Origin: Clostridiales bacterium oral taxon 876 str. F0540
Lineage (GTDB): Bacteria; Bacillota; Clostridia; Clostridiales; Clostridiaceae
Assembly: GCA_000466585.1 (NCBI GenBank)
Contig: KE993509.1
Span: 62,001 to 126,000, forward strand
Direction: 5' to 3'
DNA length: 64,000 nucleotides
Made by a program: the position numbers and the translations under genes. This document shows, piece by piece, positions 59,195-64,000 of this stretch. How positions within the stretch are numbered: the stretch's first letter is position 1; the number at the start of each line of letters is the position of its first letter. The notes under the pieces were generated by a model that worked only from the letters and a program-made list of their open reading frames with translations, was not told the DNA's origin and made no database searches.

Positions 59195-60170
59195 TTTTTA
59201 TAACCTCCCAGCTCATTGATTGCTTTTGCAAAAAGTCAAATATTTTATACTGTTCTTTCTCCTCTGTATTAATAACAAGACTTCCTAAAACATCTTCTCT
59301 AAATTTTTCTAATTTGCCCCAAACAATAGAAAAATCTATATCAAGTTCTCTTGCCATGGAGGTAATAATAGTCTTTTGACTTTGATCTTTAGGGAAGAAT
59401 ATTTTTATGTTAACCCCCTCTTTAGGCAATATTTCTTCCTCTCCCATCAAATCTTTTAGTTCACTTCCCGGATTCAAAAACAGTTCTTCAACTACTCCAA
59501 GAGCCTTTATCTCACCTCCTTCCATCAACGCTGCTCTCATACATACCTCTTTAACAACTTCCATTTGATGAGTGACAATAATAATTGTTATTTTAAGTTT
59601 TTTATTTATTTCCTCAAGAAGATTAAGTATTGATTTAGTAGTCTTAGGATCAAGAGCTGAGGTAGCCTCATCGCAAAGCAGTATTTTGGGTTCAAGGGCC
59701 AGCGCTCTTGCAATTGCAACTCTCTGCTTTTGACCTCCGCTTAATTCTCTTGGATAACTTAATGCCTTTTCATCAAGTCCTACTAAGCTTAATAGATTTT
59801 TCACCTTTTCATTTATTTTTGACTTTTCAACTCCCCAAAGCTCCATAGGTAGCGCAATATTATCATAAACATTAACTCTGTTTAAAAGATTAAAGCTCTG
59901 AAAAATCATACCCAGGTCTTTTCTGAAACTTCTAAGTTCTTTATTCTTTAAAGCCTTAACTTCCTTTCCCATAACCATGACTCTTCCTTTATCGTAGCCT
60001 TCTAGACCATTAAGGCATCTTAAGAGAGTTGACTTTCCTGCACCGCTATGGCCTACAATCCCAAAGATTTCTCCTTGTTCAATTTCTAAATGTATATCTC
60101 TTAGTACTTGAGTTTTTCCAAAATTCTTATAAACACCACTGATTTGAATCATATCCTTACATCCCACCAT
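59184..60170 (-). CDS. metN: Methionine ABC transporter, ATP-binding protein
   Basis: Up to 328 residues. Walker A GHSGAGKST, signature LSGGQKQR, Walker B ILLCDEATSALDP and H-loop IVTHQME; a C-terminal NIL domain (from about 255) gives feedback by methionine. An alternative start is the ATG at 60152 (MIQISGVYKNFG), where family alignments usually begin. First gene of the operon, placed after a SAM-I riboswitch and terminator, so transcription falls when SAM is plentiful. Confidence 0.95.
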   Translation of the reverse strand: MVGCKDMIQISGVYKNFGKTQVLRDIHLEIEQGEIFGIVGHSGAGKSTLLRCLNGLEGYDKGRVMVMGKEVKALKNKELRSFRKDLGMIFQSFNLLNRVNVYDNIALPMELWGVEKSKINEKVKNLLSLVGLDEKALSYPRELSGGQKQRVAIARALALEPKILLCDEATSALDPKTTKSILNLLEEINKKLKITIIIVTHQMEVVKEVCMRAALMEGGEIKALGVVEELFLNPGSELKDLMGEEEILPKEGVNIKIFFPKDQSQKTIITSMARELDIDFSIVWGKLEKFREDVLGSLVINTEEKEQYKIFDFLQKQSMSWEVIKNEG

Positions 60171-60230
60171 TCAAAGTTAATATATAATATCAGTTAATAT
60201 TGATTACCATTCTAATTTAGATTAAAAAAT

Positions 60231-60383
60231 AAAATCCGAGGAAACCTCGGATTTTAATATCCCAATTTCCCTCATCTTTCAGTATTCATAAGAATACTGC
60301 AGGAATTGGCACCATTGTATTATTAAAAATAATACCGGTTGCCGGGCTTCATAGGGCCAGTCCCTCCACCTCTCTAGATAAGT
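60231..60383 (-). promoter_or_regulatory. SAM-I (S-box) riboswitch with terminator
   Basis: On the minus strand the S-box core is present: CTAGAGAGGTGGAGGGACTG, GCCCTATGAAGCC, CGGCAACC, then GGTGCCAATTCCTGC and a GAAAGATGAGGG tail. The terminator stem AAAATCCGAG-GAAA-CTCGGATTTT at 60231-60255 closes it. It controls metNIQ. Confidence 0.95.
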
Positions 60384-60442
60384 TTATATTTATTTTTATA
60401 ACTTTAGTGTTTTACAGCAATACAATGTTTTGTATTGATTTT

Positions 60443-60471
60443 ATTATATTAACATCTGGTGTATATGTCAA
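60443..60471 (-). promoter_or_regulatory. Promoter of the S-box/metNIQ transcript
   Basis: Perfect TTGACA at 60466-60471 and perfect TATAAT at 60443-60448, 17-nt spacer. Predicted start near 60436. Confidence 0.9.
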
Positions 60472-60562
60472 TAGTATTTTTGCAAGTTTTTATATTTTCT
60501 CATTCAATTTATGACAAATTCATAGGTAAACGTTTCAAATTGTTAAACTTATATCAGAACAG

Positions 60563-61285
60563 TTAAGCATACTTTAAAAAATCATTCAATTGCTTTTCTA
60601 GTTTTTTTGTATACTCTTTATCCATAGGTTCAACATTTTCTAATCTGTATCGTATACCTAATTTTTCATACTTTTGAACTCCTAAAGTATGATATGGAAG
60701 CAATTCAACTTTTTCAACATTTTTTATAGTCTTAATTATTTCTTTGAGCTTTTCAATATGTTCTTCGGAATCAGTTATTCCTGGAACTACAACATGTCTG
60801 ATCCATACCTTTGTATTAGATCTTTCAAGTGCTTCTAAAAATTGATCCAAACCATGCTTGCTTCTGCCGGTAAGATTTTTGTAGCCTATATCATCAACGT
60901 GTTTTATATCAAGTAAAACCAAGTCAGTATACTGAAGTATTTCGTCATACTGCCCAAAGCCGTATCCTGCAGTATCCAGCGCTGTGTGTATTCCCTTTTC
61001 CTTGCAGAGCTTAAGCATTTCAAGCAAAAATTCAGGTTGAAGAAGAGGATCTCCGCCGGAAAAAGTAACACCGCCGCCAGAACGTTCAAAGTAAGGCTTA
61101 AATCTCATTATCTTTCTTAGAAGCTCTTCCGGAGTGTATTCCGTTCCTCCATCAGTAGCCCAAGTATCTGGATTATGACAATAAGAACATCTTAATTTAC
61201 AGCCCTGAAGAAAAACTACAGTCCTAACTCCAGGACCATCAACTAATCCCATACTTTCTATTGAGTGCACTCTGCCTTTTAACAT
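60563..61285 (-). CDS. pflA: Pyruvate formate-lyase activating enzyme
   Basis: 240 residues, radical SAM. The cluster cysteines are C29, C33, C36 (CKLRCSYCHNPDTW). SGGDPLLQPEFL and TAGYG are the SAM-binding segments. It installs the glycyl radical in PFL, in anaerobic conditions. It lies 168 nt downstream of pflB, separated by a long imperfect inverted repeat. No auxiliary ferredoxin domain, so it is the PflA type rather than a glycyl radical diol dehydratase activase. Confidence 0.95.
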   Translation of the reverse strand: MLKGRVHSIESMGLVDGPGVRTVVFLQGCKLRCSYCHNPDTWATDGGTEYTPEELLRKIMRFKPYFERSGGGVTFSGGDPLLQPEFLLEMLKLCKEKGIHTALDTAGYGFGQYDEILQYTDLVLLDIKHVDDIGYKNLTGRSKHGLDQFLEALERSNTKVWIRHVVVPGITDSEEHIEKLKEIIKTIKNVEKVELLPYHTLGVQKYEKLGIRYRLENVEPMDKEYTKKLEKQLNDFLKYA

Positions 61286-61312
61286 AAAATCCCCTCCTTC
61301 AAATTAATTAAT

Positions 61313-61413
61313 AAACACGGAATCTTAGAGAATACAGGGAGGACACGAAAGATTTTTAATATTGATATAAAATTTCTTCTGCGTCTTCGGTGTTCTCCGT
61401 TAATTCCGTGTTT
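61313..61413. repeat. Long imperfect inverted repeat between pflB and pflA
   Basis: AAACACGGAAT at 61313-61323 is perfectly complementary to 61403-61413; inside, arms of about 35 nt pair imperfectly (GAGAATACAGGGAGGACACG against the complement of CGTCTTCGGTGTTCTCC). The ACGGAGAACAC-like wording is of the kind seen in dispersed intergenic elements. Likely a mobile or repetitive element that now acts as an mRNA hairpin. Confidence 0.65.
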
Positions 61414-61453
61414 AATTATTTTTTATTAAACTTTGAATCTATGCTTTTATAAA

Positions 61454-63676
61454 TTACATTTTTTCGTGGAATGTTCTGCTTATAACTTCTTTTTGCTGAG
61501 CCTTTGTAAGTCTGTTGAAGTTAACTGCATATCCAGAAACTCTTATTGTTAATGTTGGGTACTTTTCTGGGTGTTCCATAGCATCCATTAATGTTTCTCT
61601 GTTTAATACATTAACATTTAAGTGGTGTGCATCTTGACCAAAGTATCCATCCATAACTGATGCTAAGTTGTTTATTCTTGATTCGTGATCTTTTCCTAAT
61701 GCATCTGGAAGTATGGAGAATGTGTTTGATACTCCGTCTTCACAGCTTGTATATGGAACCTTAGCAACTGAATTAAGTGATGCAAGAGCACCTTCTAAAT
61801 CTCTTCCGTGCATTGGGTTAGCTCCTGGTGCAAATGGTTCTCCTGCTTTTCTTCCGTCTGGAGTTGAACCAGTCTTCTTACCGTAAACAACGTTTGAAGT
61901 TATTGTTAATACTGATAGAGTATGCTTAGCCCCTCTGTATGTTGGAGTCTTCTTTAATTCATTTGAGAATCTTTCAACTACTTCTACTGCTATGCTGTCA
62001 ACTCTGTCATCATCGTTTCCGTATTTAGGGAATTCACCCTCAACTTCAAAGTCAACTGTTATTCCATTTTCTCTTATTGGCTTAACCTTAGCAAATTTGA
62101 TAGCACTTAAGGAGTCTGTTGCAACAGATAATCCAGCTATACCAAATGCCATAAGTCTCCCTACTTGTGAATCATGTAAAGCCATTTGAGATGCTTCATA
62201 AGCATATTTGTCATGCATGTAGTGGATTATATTCATTGTATTTACATAAAGCTCACTGATGTATTCAAGTACTTTGTAGTAGTTAGCTTTAACTTTTTCA
62301 TATTCAAGAACTTCATCCATTATTGGCTCAATTCCAGGAACTACTTTAATACCTTGCTTTTCATCAATTCCACCATTAACTGCAAGAAGTAATGCCTTAG
62401 CTAAGTTACATCTAGCTCCGAAGAATTGCATTTGCTTTCCAACCTGCATTGCAGATACGCAGCAAGCTATAGCATAGTCATCCCCGTAGATCGGTCTCAT
62501 AACATCGTCATTTTCATATTGAATTGAGTCAGTTAATATGGACATTTCTGCACAGAACTTCTTAAAGTTTTCTGGTAGGTTTTGTGACCATAAAACTGTC
62601 ATGTTTGGTTCTGGAGCTGTTCCAAGGTTTATTAATGTGTGTAGGTATCTGTAGGAGTTTTTAGTAACAAGTGGTCTTCCGTCAACACCAACACCACCGA
62701 TTGATTCAGTTACCCAAGTTGGATCTCCTGCAAATAGATCATTGTAATCAGGAGTTCTTAAGTGTCTCATAAGTCTTAATTTGATTATGAATTGGTCTAT
62801 TATTTCTTGAGCTTCTGCTTCAGTTATTAAGCCTGCTTTTAAGTCTCTTTCAATAAATATGTCAAGGAATGTGCTTGTTCTTCCTAGTGACATTGCTGCA
62901 CCGTTGTTTTCTTTAACAGCTGCAAGGTATCCAAAATATAACCATTGAACTGCTTCTACTGAGTTCTTAGCTGGTTCTGATATATCAAAACCATAAGAAG
63001 CTGCCATGTTCTTTATTTTAGCAAGAGCTCTTATTTGCTCATTTAATTCTTCTCTTAATCTTATAGTTTCTTCAACCATAATACCTTTTGTATTTTTAAG
63101 ATCTTTCTTCTTTTCTTCTATTAATCTGTCAACACCATAAAGAGCTATTCTTCTATAGTCGCCTATGATTCTTCCTCTACCGTAAGCATCTGGAAGACCA
63201 GTTAAAACGCCTGTCTTTCTAGCAGCTCTTATTTCTTCTGTATAAGCATCAAATACACCTTGGTTATGAGTCTTTCTATAGTTAGTAAATACATCGTGCA
63301 TTTTATCGCTTATTTTATATCCATAGGATTCAAGTGCAGATTCAGCCATTCTGATTCCGCCCCATGGATTTGTTATTCTCTTTAATGGAGCATCTGTTTG
63401 TAATCCAACTATTACTTCATTATCTTTGTCTATATATCCAGGTGCAAATACATCTATTCCTGAAATTGTATCAGTATCAGCATCTAAAATACCATTTTTT
63501 AATTCTTCTAATATTAACTCACTACATTTATTCCATATCTTCTTAGTCTTTTCAGTAGTGCCTGCCAAGAAGTTCTTGTCGCCCTCATATACAGTATAAT
63601 TGTTTTGAATGAAGTCTCTTACATCGATATTATTCATCCAATTTCCGTCTTTAAAACCATCCCATTGTTTAAACAT
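61454..63676 (-). CDS. pflB: Formate acetyltransferase (pyruvate formate-lyase)
   Basis: About 740 residues. The two catalytic cysteines are in AIACCVSAMQVG and the glycyl radical site is in RVSGYAVNFN near the C-terminus (glycine 26 residues from the end). FKDGNWMNNIDVRDFIQ at the start is typical of PFL. It splits pyruvate with CoA into formate and acetyl-CoA. Among the closely spaced GTG at 63685 and ATGs at 63679 and 63676, the last has the best spacing from AAGGAG. A sigma-A promoter lies 36 nt upstream. Confidence 0.96.
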   Translation of the reverse strand: MFKQWDGFKDGNWMNNIDVRDFIQNNYTVYEGDKNFLAGTTEKTKKIWNKCSELILEELKNGILDADTDTISGIDVFAPGYIDKDNEVIVGLQTDAPLKRITNPWGGIRMAESALESYGYKISDKMHDVFTNYRKTHNQGVFDAYTEEIRAARKTGVLTGLPDAYGRGRIIGDYRRIALYGVDRLIEEKKKDLKNTKGIMVEETIRLREELNEQIRALAKIKNMAASYGFDISEPAKNSVEAVQWLYFGYLAAVKENNGAAMSLGRTSTFLDIFIERDLKAGLITEAEAQEIIDQFIIKLRLMRHLRTPDYNDLFAGDPTWVTESIGGVGVDGRPLVTKNSYRYLHTLINLGTAPEPNMTVLWSQNLPENFKKFCAEMSILTDSIQYENDDVMRPIYGDDYAIACCVSAMQVGKQMQFFGARCNLAKALLLAVNGGIDEKQGIKVVPGIEPIMDEVLEYEKVKANYYKVLEYISELYVNTMNIIHYMHDKYAYEASQMALHDSQVGRLMAFGIAGLSVATDSLSAIKFAKVKPIRENGITVDFEVEGEFPKYGNDDDRVDSIAVEVVERFSNELKKTPTYRGAKHTLSVLTITSNVVYGKKTGSTPDGRKAGEPFAPGANPMHGRDLEGALASLNSVAKVPYTSCEDGVSNTFSILPDALGKDHESRINNLASVMDGYFGQDAHHLNVNVLNRETLMDAMEHPEKYPTLTIRVSGYAVNFNRLTKAQQKEVISRTFHEKM

Positions 63677-63711
63677 CATCTTCACTCCTTGCTTCGTCTT
63701 ATTACAGTTCT

Positions 63712-63740
63712 ATTATACAACGTAATCTCATCTGTATCAA
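63712..63740 (-). promoter_or_regulatory. Promoter of pflB
   Basis: Minus strand TTGATA at 63735-63740, 17-nt spacer, perfect TATAAT at 63712-63717. Predicted start near 63705. Confidence 0.82.
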
Positions 63741-63795
63741 TAGTATTTTTCGCTGTTTTTATGCCATTTTTTATCACTACAGTGCAACAGTTTGA

Positions 63796-63828
63796 TTTTC
63801 TGTAGTATTTCTGTTGTATTTCTGTTAT
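63796..63828. repeat. Three tandem 11-bp repeats upstream of the pflB promoter
   Basis: Units ATTTTCTGTAG, TATTTCTGTTG and TATTTCTGTTA abut at 63796, 63807 and 63818. The 11-bp period places each copy on the same DNA face, about 90-120 bp before the start, as in an activator array. Confidence 0.6.
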
Positions 63829-64000
63829 ATACCTCCATTTACTGTGTTATTCAATAATAATTATTTGAAGATTTTTATTATGACACACTTCCGTTTAAAT
63901 TATTCATATTTTTTCCATCACAGGTATATTGTCTTAATTAAAATAAAAATATGTTAATTTTTTAACCTATTTTCATTGACATGTACATTTTTAAGTGGTA
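63829..64000. other. Non-coding edge region
   Basis: I see no coding sequence here. TTGACA at 63974-63979 on the plus strand would fit the -35 of a divergent promoter whose -10 lies beyond the window end. Confidence 0.4.

Noticed and set aside
63751..63766. TGGCATAAAAACAGCG upstream of pflB has GG and GC 12 nt apart, like a sigma-54 promoter
   Set aside because: The -12 part reads CAGC instead of TTGC, and a much better sigma-A promoter lies just downstream.
63735..63836. 33-codon minus-strand frame in the pflB leader
   Set aside because: No ribosome site upstream, and it overlaps the promoter -35 region and the repeat array, so it would not be translated from the main start.
1..64000. CRISPR arrays, insertion sequences, phage genes, tRNA or rRNA genes
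   Set aside because: No regularly spaced repeats of the right size, no transposase or integrase frames and no recognisable structural RNA gene were seen.

Overview
The window looks like chromosome of a strictly anaerobic, low-GC Clostridium-type Firmicute. The indications are AT-rich intergenic DNA, GGAGG ribosome sites, T-box and S-box leaders, an LPXTG wall protein, pyruvate formate-lyase, a flavodiiron protein, a ferredoxin-dependent oxoacid oxidoreductase and an electron-confurcating lactate dehydrogenase. I saw no rRNA, tRNA, CRISPR array, transposase or prophage. Almost all of the window is intact single-copy genes.

Layout. 1-1909: a YhaO/YhaN-like nuclease-ATPase pair (YhaN cut by the window edge). 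2081-12203: an anaerobic purine/urate-type catabolic island (ygeY, ygeW, ssnA, a DHOD-ferredoxin fusion, a sigma-54 activator of YgeV type, two fold-type II PLP enzymes) with two well-formed -24/-12 promoters; nudC is embedded in it. 12296-17649: flavodiiron protein, flavodoxin, a GNAT-Nudix fusion operon, hydrolase. 17823-19555: a two-component system with a BceS-like kinase but no ABC transporter. 19581-22163: korAB under a Fur-like box. 22437-26377: patatin and a wall-anchored GH3 glucosaminidase. 26828-28288: gltX with an attenuator-like leader. 28327-35678: lactate utilisation (larA, lctD, etfA, etfB, permease, GntR regulator) with two GntR-type operators. 36294-38044: T-box and proS. 38181-41492: TetR regulator, small alarmone synthetase, GNAT, 2H phosphoesterase, VOC protein. 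41535-55874: a 13-gene operon encoding three complete molybdenum hydroxylases, adenine deaminase, another amidohydrolase and a MocA-type cytidylyltransferase. 56001-57455: RNase H-like and HAD proteins. 57655-60471: metNIQ under a SAM-I riboswitch. 60563-63740: pflA and pflB.

How it fits together. The large hydroxylase operon can deaminate and hydroxylate purines. The ygeYW/ssnA island carries the genes associated with opening and dismantling the purine ring: a carbamoyltransferase-fold protein, an M20 hydrolase, an aminohydrolase and a PreA-like reductase, while PLP enzymes could feed carbon to pyruvate-level metabolism. Lactate oxidation, KorAB and PFL then handle 2-oxoacid and electron flow. 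The most notable signals are the self-contained sigma-54 circuit of the first island, its unusual enzyme content (no recognisable YgeX, HyuA or YgfK), and the NdhFSLM-like architecture of one hydroxylase, whose molybdopterin subunit is split into two genes.
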